Below are positions 22,526 to 31,803 of a stretch of DNA of 64,000 bases, one piece after another. The notes under the pieces were generated by a model. The model had not been told where the DNA came from and ran no database searches. It saw nothing but the letters and a program-made list of their open reading frames with translations. Source of the stretch: Streptomyces akebiae (GTDB lineage: Bacteria > Actinomycetota > Actinomycetes > Streptomycetales > Streptomycetaceae); assembly GCF_019599145.1 (NCBI RefSeq), contig NZ_CP080647.1, forward strand, positions 1 through 64,000, written 5' to 3'. Position 1 is the first letter of the stretch. Every line of letters begins with the position of its first letter. A program made the position numbers and the translations under genes.

Positions 22526-23569
22526 TCAGACGCCCGCTTTCACCAGGTCGTCGGTATGGAAGGTGCGGCGGTAGGAGGCGGGTGAGACACCGAAGGCGGT
22601 GCGCATGTGGGCGCGCAGGGAGTTGGCGGAGCCGAAGCCACAGCGGTGGGCGACCAGGTCGATGGACAGGTCGGTGGTCTCCAGCAACTGCTTGGCCAGT
22701 TCCAGGCGTTGCGCGGTGAGCCACTGCACGGGGGTCATGCCGACCTCGTCGCGGAAGCGGCGGGTGAAGGAGCGCAGGCTCATCCGGGCGTGTTCGGCCA
22801 GGCGGTTCAGGGAGAGGGGTTCGCCGAGGTGTTCCAGGGCCCAGGCGCGGGTGGCGGTGGTGGTGGAGACGGTGGGTTCGGGCACCGGGCGGTCGATGTA
22901 CTGGGCCTGGCCGCCGTCCCGCCAGGGCGGGACGACGCACATGCGGGCGGCGCGGTTGGCGGCGGCGGCGCCGTGGTCGCGGCGGATCATGTGCAGGCAC
23001 AGGTCGACGCCGGCGGCGACGCCCGCGGAGGTCAGGACGTCGCCGTCGTCGACGAAGAGGACCTCCTCGTCGACCTTGACGCGGGGGTAGGCGCGGCGGA
23101 ACTCGGGGGCGAGGCCCCAGTGGGTGGTGGCGGGGCGGCCGTCGAGGAGGCCCGCGGCGGCCAGGACGTAGGAGCCGGCGCAGATGGACACCAGGCGGGT
23201 GCCGGGCCGGATGCCGGCGATGGCCGCGGTGACCTCGGGCGGCAGCGGGCCGCCACGTCCCAGCTCGGGCATGGCGTGCGTGGGCGGGACGATCACGGTG
23301 TCCGCGGCGGCCAGGGCCTCGGGACCGGCCGCGGGCTGCACGGTGAACCCGGCGTCGCTGAGGACCGGGGCGCCGTCGGCGGTGCAGATGGTGACCTCGT
23401 ACAGCGGGCGTGAGCCGGCGTCCAGGACGCTGCCGAAGACGCGGGAGGGGATGCCGAGTTCGAAGGGCGGGACGCCGGGCAGGGCGAGGACGGCGATGCG
23501 ATGCCGCCCGGCCGCGTCGGCGCTCGGGTCGGGGCTCGGGTCGGTGCACGGCCACTGCATCTCGCTCAT
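22526..23569 (-). CDS. GlxA-type transcriptional regulator (DJ-1/PfpI plus AraC domains)
   Basis: 347 residues. The N-terminal 190 residues form a DJ-1/PfpI-like domain (RIAVLALPGVPPFELGIPSR, then SICAGSYVLAAAGLLDGRPA with the nucleophile-elbow Cys, then ATTHW). The C-terminal AraC domain has two helix-turn-helix units (LSLNRLAEHARMSLRSFTRR, then IDLVAHRCGFGSANSLRAHM) and ends FGVSPASYRRTF. Such proteins activate or repress neighbouring catabolic or stress genes. The divergent NADP-dependent oxidoreductase 136 bases away is the obvious target (inference). Confidence 0.9.
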   Translation of the reverse strand: MSEMQWPCTDPSPDPSADAAGRHRIAVLALPGVPPFELGIPSRVFGSVLDAGSRPLYEVTICTADGAPVLSDAGFTVQPAAGPEALAAADTVIVPPTHAMPELGRGGPLPPEVTAAIAGIRPGTRLVSICAGSYVLAAAGLLDGRPATTHWGLAPEFRRAYPRVKVDEEVLFVDDGDVLTSAGVAAGVDLCLHMIRRDHGAAAANRAARMCVVPPWRDGGQAQYIDRPVPEPTVSTTTATRAWALEHLGEPLSLNRLAEHARMSLRSFTRRFRDEVGMTPVQWLTAQRLELAKQLLETTDLSIDLVAHRCGFGSANSLRAHMRTAFGVSPASYRRTFHTDDLVKAGV

Positions 23570-23705
23570 GGCCAGATCCTGTCACATAGTGTCCAGACGG
23601 CCAACACCATGGTGGGGGCGGGTGCCGGATCGTGGACTGCGTCGCGCCGGGAAGGGCCCGGGCGGCCGGTATCCGATCAAGACGGAAAAGAGTGAGGCGG
23701 ACAGC

Positions 23706-24632
23706 ATGCGTGCGGTGGTCGTGGAGCAGTGGGGCGGACCGGCGGTGCTCGTGGAGCGTGAGGTCGCCCGGCCCGAGCCGGGACTGAACGAGGTCCTGGT
23801 GCGGGTCCACGCGGCCGGTGTGAACCCGGTGGACTTCAAGACCCGGGCCAGCGGGGCCCTGATCGAGTGGGGTGAGGTCCCGGCGGTCGGCTGGGACGTC
23901 TCCGGCACCGTGGAGGCCGTCGGACCGGGCGTGGGGATGTTCCGCCCCGGGGACGAGGTGTACGGCATGCCGCTGTTCCCGCGGCAGGCCGGCGCCTACG
24001 CCGAGTACGTCGTCGCCCCGGCCCGCCACCTCGCACCCAAGCCGGCGAACCTCACCCACGTGCAGGCGGCGGCGCTGCCGCTGGCCGCGCTGACCGCCTG
24101 GCAGGCCCTGGTGGACACCGCCGGGGTGCGCGCCGGTGAGCGGGTGCTGGTGCACGCGGCGGCCGGCGGGGTCGGCCACCTGGCCGTGCAGATCGCCAAG
24201 GCCCGCGGCGCGTACGTCATCGGCACGGCCAGCGCCGGCAAGCACGACCTGCTGCGGCAGTTGGGCGCGGACGAGGTGATCGACTACCGCACGGTCCGCT
24301 TCGAGGACGCCGTCGGGGACGTGGACGTGGTGCTGGACGGGCTCGGCGGCCAGAACGCCGAGCGGTCCCTGACGGTGCTGCGCCCGGGCGGCCGGCTGAT
24401 CACCCTGCCCGGCCCCGACGACGTCCCCGCCGACGTCCCCGGCCACGTGCGGGCGGTGTGGATGCTGGTCGAGCCCGACCACCTGGGTCTGCGCGAGATC
24501 GCCGCCCTGGCCGAGCGGGGCGCGCTCACGCCCGTGGTCGAGACCGTCGTCCCGCTGGCCGACGCCGCGAAGGCGCACGAGATCGGCGAGCAGGGCCGCA
24601 CCACCGGGAAGATCGTCCTGAGCGTCGCCTGA
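23706..24632 (+). CDS. NADP-dependent quinone oxidoreductase-like MDR enzyme
   Basis: 308 residues from the ATG at 23706. This is the zinc-free medium-chain dehydrogenase layout: an N-terminal GroES-like fold (AAGVNPVDFKTRASG, GWDVSGTVEAVGPGV) and the cofactor-binding loop AAAGGVGHLAVQIAKARGA, then LRQLGADEVIDYRT and VLDGLGGQNAERSL. The family reduces quinones or alpha,beta-unsaturated carbonyls. It is divergent from a GlxA-type regulator. A second enzyme of the same family lies 590 bases downstream, with clearly different residues, so the pair is an old duplication rather than a recent one. Confidence 0.87.
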   Translation: MRAVVVEQWGGPAVLVEREVARPEPGLNEVLVRVHAAGVNPVDFKTRASGALIEWGEVPAVGWDVSGTVEAVGPGVGMFRPGDEVYGMPLFPRQAGAYAEYVVAPARHLAPKPANLTHVQAAALPLAALTAWQALVDTAGVRAGERVLVHAAAGGVGHLAVQIAKARGAYVIGTASAGKHDLLRQLGADEVIDYRTVRFEDAVGDVDVVLDGLGGQNAERSLTVLRPGGRLITLPGPDDVPADVPGHVRAVWMLVEPDHLGLREIAALAERGALTPVVETVVPLADAAKAHEIGEQGRTTGKIVLSVA

Positions 24633-25218
24633 CGCCGGCCGCCGGGCACGGCCGGACGGGACGGAACTGCGGCTCGGGGCTTCGGAGGGGGCGGGGGTGC
24701 GGCTCGCGGGGGTGCTTCGGTGACGGCCGGGGCGGCGGCTCGCACGGGGGCGGAGGCAGGGCTGCGGCTCACGCCGGAGGGGTGTCTTCGGTGGTGGCCG
24801 GGCCTGCTGCTGCCAGCGGGTGCTCGCGGCCGGTATGTGGCACCGGGGAGGGCGCGTTGCGGGCCCAGGACGCCCTCGGTGCCGAGGACGGCGGCCTCGT
24901 CGGCCGCCCGTCAGCGGCGCCCGCCCGCCGGACCGCCTCGACCCGCGATGCGGCCACGCCGCTCCCCCGCTCCTCCACCGCGGTCCGCCCCGCCTGCCGG
25001 TAGCCCGCCGGAACCGAAGTTATGGACAGGGTTTGCGGCTGTCCGTTGTCCGCACTGCCGGACTGGATGTTCTTGCCGAGTTGCGCGGCGCGGATCGCGG
25101 CGACGTACCCGCCGGTGCAATCGGATTGATGGAGTGAGGCGAGGCCCCATGTCACGCCGAATTGGCTGATCTAGCCTCATGCCTGGATAAACAGGATGGA
25201 GTCAAGGAGTGGCGCCCC
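24633..25218. other. Intergenic stretch with a tiny lipoamide-dehydrogenase-like scrap
   Basis: No intact gene is supported. On the minus strand around 25085-25140 the residues CTGGYVAAIRAAQLGKNI resemble the N-terminal FAD-binding loop of dihydrolipoamide dehydrogenase (GGYVAAIRAAQLG). Nothing else of that enzyme is present. Gly-rich low-complexity sequence fills 24650-24780. Confidence 0.3.
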
Positions 25219-26214
25219 ATGCGAGCGTTCGTCGTCACCAAGTACAAGGAGCCGCTGCAGGAGGCGGAGGTCCCCGAGCCCACCGTGGGGGAGCACGACG
25301 TGCTGGTCCGGGTGGAGGCCGCCGGGCTGAACCCGCTGGATGAGAAGATCCGCGCCGGTGAGTTCAAGCAGATCCTGCCCTACAAGCTCCCGCTGATCCT
25401 GGGCAACGACGTAGCGGGCACCGTCATCGGCGTCGGGACGGCGGTTCGCGGCTTCAAGCCCGGAGACGAGGTCTACGCCCGGCCCGACCAGGACCGCATC
25501 GGCACGTTCGCCGAGCGCATCGCCGTAGCGGAGGGCGACCTGGCGCTCAAGCCCGCCTCGATCAGCATGGAAGAGGCCGGCTCACTGCCGCTGGCGGCGC
25601 TCACGGCGTGGCAGGCGCTGGTGGAGCGCGGGCGGGTGCGGCCTGGGCAGAAGGTTCTCATCCACGCCGGCGCCGGCGGGGTCGGTTCGATCGCGATCCA
25701 GCTCGCCGCGCACCTCGGGGCGAGCGTCGCCACGACCGCCAGTGGCTCCAACGCGGACTTCGTGCGCGCGCTCGGCGCGGACACGGTGATCGATTACCGC
25801 ACCCAGGACTTCGAACAGCTCCTGACCGGCTACGACCTGGTGCTGGACAGCATCGGTGGGGAGACCCTCGAGAAGTCCCTGCGGGTGCTCAAGCCCGGCG
25901 GCAAAGCCATCGGGATCACCGGTCCCCCGGACCCCGCGTTCGCCCGCGAGGCCGGCCTGAACCCGCTGCTGCGCCTCGCGGTCGCAGCCCTGAGCCGCAA
26001 GATCCGCAGGCAGGCCAAGAAGCTCGGCGTGACGTACGAGTTCCTGTTCATGCGCGCCAGCGGCGACCAGCTCCGCCAGATAACCACCCTCATCGACCAG
26101 GGCGCGGTACGCCCGGTCGTGGGAAAGGTGGTCCCCTTCGACCAGACCCCGCACGCGCTGCAGTCCCTGTCCCAGGGCGGCATCCGCGGCAAGGCCGTCA
26201 TCGGCAACAGCTGA
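25219..26214 (+). CDS. NADP-dependent oxidoreductase, second MDR enzyme
   Basis: 331 residues from the ATG at 25219, with AAGGAG 10 bases upstream. The GroES-like part contains AAGLNPLDEKIRAGE and LGNDVAGTVIGVGT. The cofactor loop is AGAGGVGSIAIQLAAHLGA, followed by VRALGADTVIDYRTQDF and VLDSIGGETLEKSL. It has no zinc ligands. It has the general quinone/enone reductase profile, with an insertion (AALSRKIRRQAKKLGVTYEF) absent from the enzyme at 23706. It ends five bases before the left end of an IS21 remnant, so downstream partners may have been lost. Confidence 0.87.
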   Translation: MRAFVVTKYKEPLQEAEVPEPTVGEHDVLVRVEAAGLNPLDEKIRAGEFKQILPYKLPLILGNDVAGTVIGVGTAVRGFKPGDEVYARPDQDRIGTFAERIAVAEGDLALKPASISMEEAGSLPLAALTAWQALVERGRVRPGQKVLIHAGAGGVGSIAIQLAAHLGASVATTASGSNADFVRALGADTVIDYRTQDFEQLLTGYDLVLDSIGGETLEKSLRVLKPGGKAIGITGPPDPAFAREAGLNPLLRLAVAALSRKIRRQAKKLGVTYEFLFMRASGDQLRQITTLIDQGAVRPVVGKVVPFDQTPHALQSLSQGGIRGKAVIGNS

Positions 26215-26218
26215 CCCG

Positions 26219-26965
26219 TGTCAGCGGTCAACAATTCCCCACGATCTGCATGATCAGCGTCACGTAATTCCCCACCCCGACAATCACGGTTCCCCAGGGG
26301 GACGCTGATCCTTGATGGTGCTCGTGACCGCGCTCGAACTGGCTCGATTTCCTGTTTCGGGTGGTTTGAGCAGCTGTCGGATCTTCCTTGCGTATCCGTC
26401 GGGTTCCCCATGGGCATGCCGGTGCCGGGTTGAGGGTCCTGGCCCTCTCGGAGACGTCGCGGCCCCTCGACCTGCGAACCGAGAGGTCGACGGACACACT
26501 GGATGGCAAGGAGAACGTTTCACCGTGGTCGACATCGTCGAGATCTACGTGCACTGGTACGCGGGCCGCTCGAAGGGCCAGGTGTCCGCCTCGCTTGGGG
26601 TGGACCACAAGACGGTCAGGAAGTACCTGGCGCCGGCGGAGGCAGCTGGGATCACCCCGGGCGGCCCGCCCATGAGCTAGACGGACTGGGCCAAGCTGCT
26701 CAAGAGCTGGTTCCCGGAGCTGGCCAGCCGGAAGCTGAACCAGGTCCGGTGGGCAGAGATCGAACCGCACCGCGACCATGTCAAGGCCCTGCTGGAGACA
26801 ACGACGGTCACCACGATCCATCAACGGCTGAGGGACGAGGGCAAGTTGAAGGTGTCCTGTCGACGTTCCGCCGCTGGGTGCACTTCGGTCACGAGGAAGG
26901 TCCCATTCGTAGTGCCAGGCGCTCACAATTCCGCGGCGCCAGGAGCCGGCTAGTGCTGTGTCCGG
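26219..26965 (+). mobile_element. IS21-family remnant with left end
   Basis: The left end begins TGTCAGCGG at 26219. It contains AATTCCCCAC at 26233-26242 and 26266-26275, and TTCCCCA at 26290, the kind of repeated transposase-binding boxes found at IS21 ends. The istA frame follows and breaks up by about 26950. The right end and istB are missing. Confidence 0.65.
26525..26950 (+). pseudogene. IstA-like transposase, N-terminal fragment
   Basis: Starts at GTG 26525 with AAGGAG upstream. The N-terminal helix-turn-helix (VDIVEIYVHWYAGRSKGQVS, then LGVDHKTVRKYLAPAEAAGI) is typical of IstA. A TAG interrupts the frame after GGPPMS near 26678, and the same frame then continues DWAKLLKSWFPELASRKL to about 26850. 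The sequence is frameshifted beyond that (STFRRWV) and the rve core is absent. It is non-functional. Confidence 0.75.
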
Positions 26966-26992
26966 TCAGGTGTGCCGGAAGCTGCTGGTACG

Positions 26993-27660
26993 TCAGGAGG
27001 TGTACTGAGTGGCGGTGACGGCCAGTCCGTGCAGCGCCAGGGACGCGGCCGGCGGCAGCGCCGCCGCATCCAGCACCCGCAGGACCTGCTCAAACCGGGA
27101 GGTGATCATGTGCTCGGTGCGCCGCCGCGCGCCGGTCTCCTCCAGGATGGCCCGCACCTCGGCCGCCCCCTGTGCGTCGAGATCGGCCCGGCCGACCAGG
27201 CGGCGCAGTCGACGCTGTTGCGCCGGGGTGGCCGCACGCAGGCCCAGAGCGAGGAGAACGGTGCGCTTCCTCTCTCGCAGGTCCCCCAGGCCGGGCCGCG
27301 CACGCACCGTCCGCGCTGCCGAAGACGTCCAGCAGGTCGTCCCTGATCTGAAACGCCTCCCCCAGGGGCAGCCCCAGCGCTGTGCACAGGCCCAGGGCGG
27401 TGTCGTCGGCGCCGGCGACGGCGGCTCCCAGCTGCAAGGGACGCTCGACCGTCGCGGTGGCGGTCTTGTAGCGGACGATCTGCAAAGCGCGTCGACGTCG
27501 TCATCGGGGCCGGTGCCCATCACGTCCAGGTACTGGCCGTACATCACCTCCTCCAGCATCGCGTCGTACAGGGCGTGCACCGCGCGGCGCCGCTGGACGG
27601 GCAGTTCGGCGGTGCGCAGCAACTCCTGTGCCCAGATCAGGGCATGCGCGCCAAAGTCTC
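26993..27660 (-). pseudogene. Polyprenyl diphosphate synthase, frameshifted fragment
   Basis: The C-terminus and part of the core of an isoprenoid chain synthase can be followed across three frames. HALYDAMLEEVMYGQYLDVM lies in one frame. KTATATVERPLQLGAAVAG and LGEAFQIRDDLLDVFG, with the second Asp-rich motif, lie in a second. LGDLRERKRTVLLALGL to the natural end VTATQYTS lies in the first again. The N-terminal half with the first DDxxD is missing. No isoprenoid partner genes are nearby. Confidence 0.75.
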
Positions 27661-27804
27661 TGCGCCTTCCCGGTCACCTGCTTCCTGCCGCATCACCGCA
27701 AGGCGGTACAGGGCCTCGGTGCTGCCGTGGTCGGCCACCTCGGCCACCGCGGCGGCGGCCTGGCCCACCACACCGTCGGAGTCGTCGAGCTCCCCGTACG
27801 CCAT
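27637..27804 (-). pseudogene. TPR/Sel1-like protein fragment
   Basis: A 55-residue ATG frame (AAAAVAEVADHGSTEALYRL, then AVMRQEAGDREGAETLA) reads as one and a half repeats of the Streptomyces tetratricopeptide type and stops abruptly. It overlaps the broken edge of the polyprenyl synthase fragment, so it is the start of a larger gene cut by a deletion. Confidence 0.45.
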
Positions 27805-27841
27805 GACTGGTCATGCCGAGCGGGGCGGCCATCGGCCGCGC

Positions 27842-27861
27842 TAATGACCAGATGTACATTA
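27842..27861. promoter_or_regulatory. Probable TetR operator
   Basis: The 20-base imperfect palindrome begins TAATG and ends CATTA, with CA and TG symmetric inside. It spans the first possible start codon of the TetR gene, so binding would block transcription or initiation of that operon. Confidence 0.55.
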
Positions 27862-28499
27862 AGAGAGTGAGCAGCGAACCTCCCAGCGCCCCCGCCGTCG
27901 TCAGGAAACGCGTCCGCGCCCCCGAGGTCCACCGCGAGGCGATTCTGGAGGCGGCGCGGGCCGCGTTCGCCGAGCGGGGCTACGCCCGTGCCACCATCCG
28001 GGAGATCGCGGGGCGGGCCGGTGTCACCCACGGTCTGGTCATGCGGCACTTCGGCTCGAAGGAGCAGCTGTTTCTCGCGGCCGTGCCCGGACCCCGCGAT
28101 CTGCCCGAACTGCTTCCCGGCCCGCCCGAGACCCTGCCGGAGCGGATCGCACGGGCCTTTGTCGAACGCATGGAACACGCCGACGGCAACGACCCGTTCC
28201 TCGCGCTGATCCGCAGCGCCGCCTCCGACGAGCAGGCCGCGACCGGCCTGTACGCGGCGATGCGGCGCAGCAGCATGGAGGCATACCGCACGGTGCTGAG
28301 CGGGCCCGACGCGGACGAGCGAGTCGACCTGCTCGCCTCCCAGCTCATCGGCGTCGCCTTCAGCCGGTACGTGCTGCGCGGCGGCCCGGTGGCCGAGATG
28401 CCGCCGGAGCGGCTCGTGGCGTACCTGACGCTCACCCTGCGGTGCCTCCTTGAGCCCGTCGATCCTCCCGAGTCCTCCGAAGGGACCTCCCCGTCATGA
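27852..28499 (+). CDS. TetR-family transcriptional regulator
   Basis: 215 residues from ATG 27852; GTG 27867 gives 210 residues and leaves the operator palindrome fully upstream, so it is a good alternative. The helix-turn-helix is standard (REAILEAARAAFAERGYARA, then TIREIAGRAGVTHGLVMRHF, GSKEQLF). The C-terminal ligand domain is variable. Its stop overlaps the start of the FAD oxidoreductase (ATGA, 28496-28499), so it probably controls that enzyme and itself. Confidence 0.87.
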   Translation: MYIKRVSSEPPSAPAVVRKRVRAPEVHREAILEAARAAFAERGYARATIREIAGRAGVTHGLVMRHFGSKEQLFLAAVPGPRDLPELLPGPPETLPERIARAFVERMEHADGNDPFLALIRSAASDEQAATGLYAAMRRSSMEAYRTVLSGPDADERVDLLASQLIGVAFSRYVLRGGPVAEMPPERLVAYLTLTLRCLLEPVDPPESSEGTSPS

Positions 28500-29818
28500 C
28501 GGAACAGAGCCTCACCGACGTCGCGTTACCCGCGTCCCTCACCGGCCGGACGGTCCTGCCGTCCGACGCCCGCTACGAGCGGGTCCGCCACGGATACGTG
28601 CACCGGGGCGCCCCGGCCGCGGTGATCTTCCCCGAGAACGTGGAGGAGACGGCCGTGGCACTGGCGTACGCCCGCAGCAGGGGCACAGTGGTGTCCGTGC
28701 GCAGCGGCGGGCACGGCATCAGCGGACGGTCGACCAACGACGGCGGTGTCGTCATCGACGTCTCCCGCCTCGACCACGTCGATGTGCTGGACCGGACGCG
28801 ACGCCGGGTCCGGATCGGCGCGGGCGCCCGCTGGGGGAGAGTCGCGCAGCTCCTCGCCCCGCACGGGCTCGCCATCAGCTCCGGAGACACCGGCGACGTG
28901 GGCGTGGGCGGGCTGGTCACCGCGGGCGGCATGGGCTGGTTCGCGCGGCGGGACGGGCTGACCATCGACCATGTGACGGCCGTCGAGATCGTACTGGCCG
29001 ACGGCACGTTCGTCCGCGCCGACGCGGAACACCACCCCGACCTGTTCTGGGCGGTCCGGGGTGCGGGCGGCAACTTCGGCGTGGTCACGGCGGTGGAGTT
29101 GGAGGCGTCCGAGACCGGCGACGTCGTCTTCGCCAACCTGGTCTTCGACGCGCGGGAAACCGCGCCGCTCGTCGAGGAGTGGGGAGCCGTCCTCGAGGCC
29201 GCGCCCCGCGAGCTCACGAGCTTCCTCACCCTCATGCCCGCCGCACCAGGCCGGCCGGCCATGGCCCACGTCGCCGCGGTCTACGCCGGAGACCGCCCGG
29301 GCGCCGCCCAGCGGGTGTTGACTCCCCTGCTGGGCCTGGGCCCGTTGCTGCGTCAGGAGGCGGTGCTCGCCCCGTACCCGGCGCTGGTGCCGGTCGGCGG
29401 CGCCCCGCACCGAGGGCAGGGCCTGGGCGCCACCCGCTCCGGACTGCTCGACCGCGTCTCCACACAGACGGCCCGCTCCGTCGCGGACGCTCTGGCGTCG
29501 GGGCAGGTACTGATGGGGCAGTTCCGTTCGGTGGGCGGCGCGGTCAACGACGTCAGTCTCTCGGCCACCGCCTACGCCCACCGCACCCAGAACTTCCAAC
29601 TGCTCTCCGCGACCGTGCCCGAACGGGAGCGCTCCCTCGACGCCCACTGGGCACGGGTCGCCCCGGAAGTGAACGGCGTGTATCTCAGTTTCGACACCCG
29701 CCGTTCCCCAGAGGCCCTCGCCGAGGCGTTCCCCGAGCCGGCCCTGACCCGGCTGCGCGCGCTCAAGGCCCGGTACGACCCGGAGAACGTGTTCGACCGC
29801 AACTTCCCGCTGCGGTGA
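28496..29818 (+). CDS. FAD-binding oxidoreductase of the berberine-bridge (BBE) family
   Basis: 440 residues. The PCMH FAD-binding domain has the covalent-flavin histidine context VRSGGHGISGRS (about 68-79), followed by VDVSRLDHV, GDTGDVGVGGLVTAGGMGW and GAGGNFGVVTAVE. The C-terminal BBE segment ends RYDPENVFDRNFPL. The cysteine used for a second flavin bond in bicovalent members is replaced in GDTGDVGVGG, so one covalent bond is expected. These enzymes oxidise sugars, alcohols or antibiotic intermediates. It is coupled to TetR. Confidence 0.88.
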   Translation: MTEQSLTDVALPASLTGRTVLPSDARYERVRHGYVHRGAPAAVIFPENVEETAVALAYARSRGTVVSVRSGGHGISGRSTNDGGVVIDVSRLDHVDVLDRTRRRVRIGAGARWGRVAQLLAPHGLAISSGDTGDVGVGGLVTAGGMGWFARRDGLTIDHVTAVEIVLADGTFVRADAEHHPDLFWAVRGAGGNFGVVTAVELEASETGDVVFANLVFDARETAPLVEEWGAVLEAAPRELTSFLTLMPAAPGRPAMAHVAAVYAGDRPGAAQRVLTPLLGLGPLLRQEAVLAPYPALVPVGGAPHRGQGLGATRSGLLDRVSTQTARSVADALASGQVLMGQFRSVGGAVNDVSLSATAYAHRTQNFQLLSATVPERERSLDAHWARVAPEVNGVYLSFDTRRSPEALAEAFPEPALTRLRALKARYDPENVFDRNFPLR

Positions 29819-29846
29819 GAGCGGTTGCCGGGGACACCCGGGGCTG

Positions 29847-30518
29847 TCAGGCCTCGCCGTGTGTGCGGGCGCCGTCGATCGCCGCCTGGTACGACGTGGC
29901 CGCCATCTCCTTGAACTGCTCGAGCCGGGGCACGTGCGCCGCCTTGGTCAGCTCCGCGTGGAGGAACGTCAGGTCGGAGGCGAGGCCCACCATGCTGAGC
30001 GCCGCCTTCAGGTACGGCTCCTGGTGGTCGAAGTCCTGGCGAGGCGTGCCCGGCCCGTAGGCGCCGCCCCGCGCGGAGGCCACCACGACCCTCTTGCCGG
30101 AGAGCGGGCCCTGGCCGGTGGCCGGGTCGGCGATCAGCGGCGCGATCAGGACGCGGTCGAACCACGCCTTGAACGTGGACGGCACCGAGAAGTTGTACAT
30201 CGGCAGGCCGAGCAGGATGGTGTCGGCCGCGAGGAGCTCCTCGATCAGCGGCCAGGTCACCGCCCAGCTCGCCTCCTCCTCGGGCGTCCGCGTCGCCCCG
30301 CGTGCCACCGCGAGGTCGCGTATACCCTCCGTCTCCAAGCGGTGCATGACCTCGATCTGCGCGTGGTCGACATGCGGTACGGGGTCGGCGGCCAGGTCAC
30401 GGTAGACGTAGCTGCCGCCGGGGTTGGCCTTGCGCCACGTCTCCGCGAACTCGCCCGAGATCTGGCGGGAGACCGAGCCCCGGCGGGGGCTTGAGTCGAG
30501 ATGAAGCAGTGCGGGCAT
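29847..30518 (-). CDS. azoR: FMN-dependent NADH-azoreductase / quinone reductase
   Basis: 223 residues with an ATG start and AAGGGA upstream. The flavodoxin-like fold has LLHLDSSPRRGSVSR (phosphate-binding loop), LLGLPMYNFSVPSTFKAWFD (the hallmark PMYNFSVP) and VVVASARGGAYGPG. These enzymes reduce azo dyes and quinones with NADH. It is divergent from a LysR regulator across 118 bases, the usual regulator arrangement. Lying next to a possible quinone-forming biosynthetic operon, it might act on its products (speculation). Confidence 0.88.
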   Translation of the reverse strand: MPALLHLDSSPRRGSVSRQISGEFAETWRKANPGGSYVYRDLAADPVPHVDHAQIEVMHRLETEGIRDLAVARGATRTPEEEASWAVTWPLIEELLAADTILLGLPMYNFSVPSTFKAWFDRVLIAPLIADPATGQGPLSGKRVVVASARGGAYGPGTPRQDFDHQEPYLKAALSMVGLASDLTFLHAELTKAAHVPRLEQFKEMAATSYQAAIDGARTHGEA

Positions 30519-30636
30519 AGCAGAAGTCCCTTGTCCGGTAGGCGCGTTGGAGGGTGTTGATCTCCATTGAAGTCGCCGTCAGGACCGTTGTCCCGTAATC
30601 TGGCGTGGCACTTCTTAACCAGAAGCGTTAGCGAGG

Positions 30637-31701
30637 ATGACGGTGCTGGATGTACGGAAACTGGTGCTGCTGCGCGAGGTGGGGGCCCGGGGCTCGATCG
30701 CCGCGGCCGCGCAGGCACTCAACTACACGCGCTCCGCGGTCTCCCAGCAGCTGTCCGCCCTGGAGTCGGAGACCGGCGCCGCGCTGCTGGACCGCGGCAG
30801 CAAACGGGCCGAGCTGACCGCCGCCGGACGGCTGCTGGTGGCTCACACCGAGCGGGTCCTCGCGCAACTTGAGGCCGCGGAGGCGCAGTTGCTCGCCCGG
30901 GACGGCAAGGTCACCGGCGAGCTGCGGGTGGGCGTGCCGCTCCACGAGGGGCCGGCCCTGCTGGTGCCGGCGTTGAGCCGGTTGCGCGCACGTCATCCGG
31001 AACTGCGCATCACCCTGCACGGCGTCGATCCCGACGAGGGCCGGCAGACGGTCCGGCTCGGGAAGCTCGACGCCGTCCTGGCCTCCGGCTACCCGCAGGT
31101 GCCCGAGCCACGGGTGCCGGGGCTGTACGAGGAGGAGGTGATCAGCGACCGCATCCGCCTGGCCATCGCGCCCGGTCACCCGCTCGCCCGGAGCGAGGAG
31201 CCGCGTGCCCTCGCCGAGTTCGCGGAGCAGCCGTGGCTGCTGGACCGGACGTCCAAACTCGGACAGCTGGTCCTGCACCTGTGCGCCGACGCCGGTTTCG
31301 TCCCCGACATCGTCTCCGACATCGGGGACATGCAGGCCGTGTTCGGGCTGGTCTCGCTGGACTGGGGCGTCGCGCTCGTCCCCGACCTGGTGCCCGACCG
31401 GCCGGGGCATCCGGTCGCCCGCATCGCTCTGAAGGGGATCCGGCCCATCCGCCGGATCACCCTCGTGGTGCGCGAGGGTGCCCTGGACAGCCCGCCGGTG
31501 GCGACCCTGTTGCCGGCCGTACGGGAAGCGGCCGACGAACTGCGTCGATCCGCGGGCCAGATCTGCCAGCCCACGACAGACGAGCTCCGCCCCCCGGAGG
31601 TCGGCGAGCTCCGCCGAGGCGAGGCCGGCGGCACCCCTGGGCCCGCAGCCGACGAGCGGTGTCGGCCGACGTCCGAGGAAACCTTTGGGCCCATGGTGTG
31701 A
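30637..31701 (+). CDS. LysR-family transcriptional regulator
   Basis: 354 residues from ATG 30637. GTG 30643 has better spacing (6 bases) from the GCGAGG site and may be the true start. The N-terminal winged helix (LVLLREVGARGSIAAAAQAL, then YTRSAVSQQLSALESETGAA) and the LysR substrate domain are complete. The last about 50 residues form an unusual acidic/Pro tail (after ADELRRSAGQ) longer than in most relatives. It is divergent from the azoreductase gene, the probable target. Confidence 0.85.
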   Translation: MTVLDVRKLVLLREVGARGSIAAAAQALNYTRSAVSQQLSALESETGAALLDRGSKRAELTAAGRLLVAHTERVLAQLEAAEAQLLARDGKVTGELRVGVPLHEGPALLVPALSRLRARHPELRITLHGVDPDEGRQTVRLGKLDAVLASGYPQVPEPRVPGLYEEEVISDRIRLAIAPGHPLARSEEPRALAEFAEQPWLLDRTSKLGQLVLHLCADAGFVPDIVSDIGDMQAVFGLVSLDWGVALVPDLVPDRPGHPVARIALKGIRPIRRITLVVREGALDSPPVATLLPAVREAADELRRSAGQICQPTTDELRPPEVGELRRGEAGGTPGPAADERCRPTSEETFGPMV

Positions 31702-31803
31702 CGGCCTCGTCAGCCGCCGGCCGACCGACCGCATCCACAACGCCCGGCCGGCCGCTTCCGCCTCCGGCGACCGGCTCGCTCCCACCGCCGACGGCCGCCC
31801 GCG

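Noticed and set aside
22395..24578. 727-codon minus-strand open frame
   Set aside because: It runs antisense to the MDR enzyme and then overlaps the GlxA-type gene in another frame; low-complexity Arg/Pro/Gly composition.
25085..25140. Dihydrolipoamide dehydrogenase gene
   Set aside because: Only about 18 residues resemble the FAD loop; no flanking homology, so at most a scrap and possibly chance.
26503..27018. 171-codon plus-strand frame as a gene
   Set aside because: It is a frameshifted reading across the IS21 remnant, with only the short STFRRWV piece meaningful.
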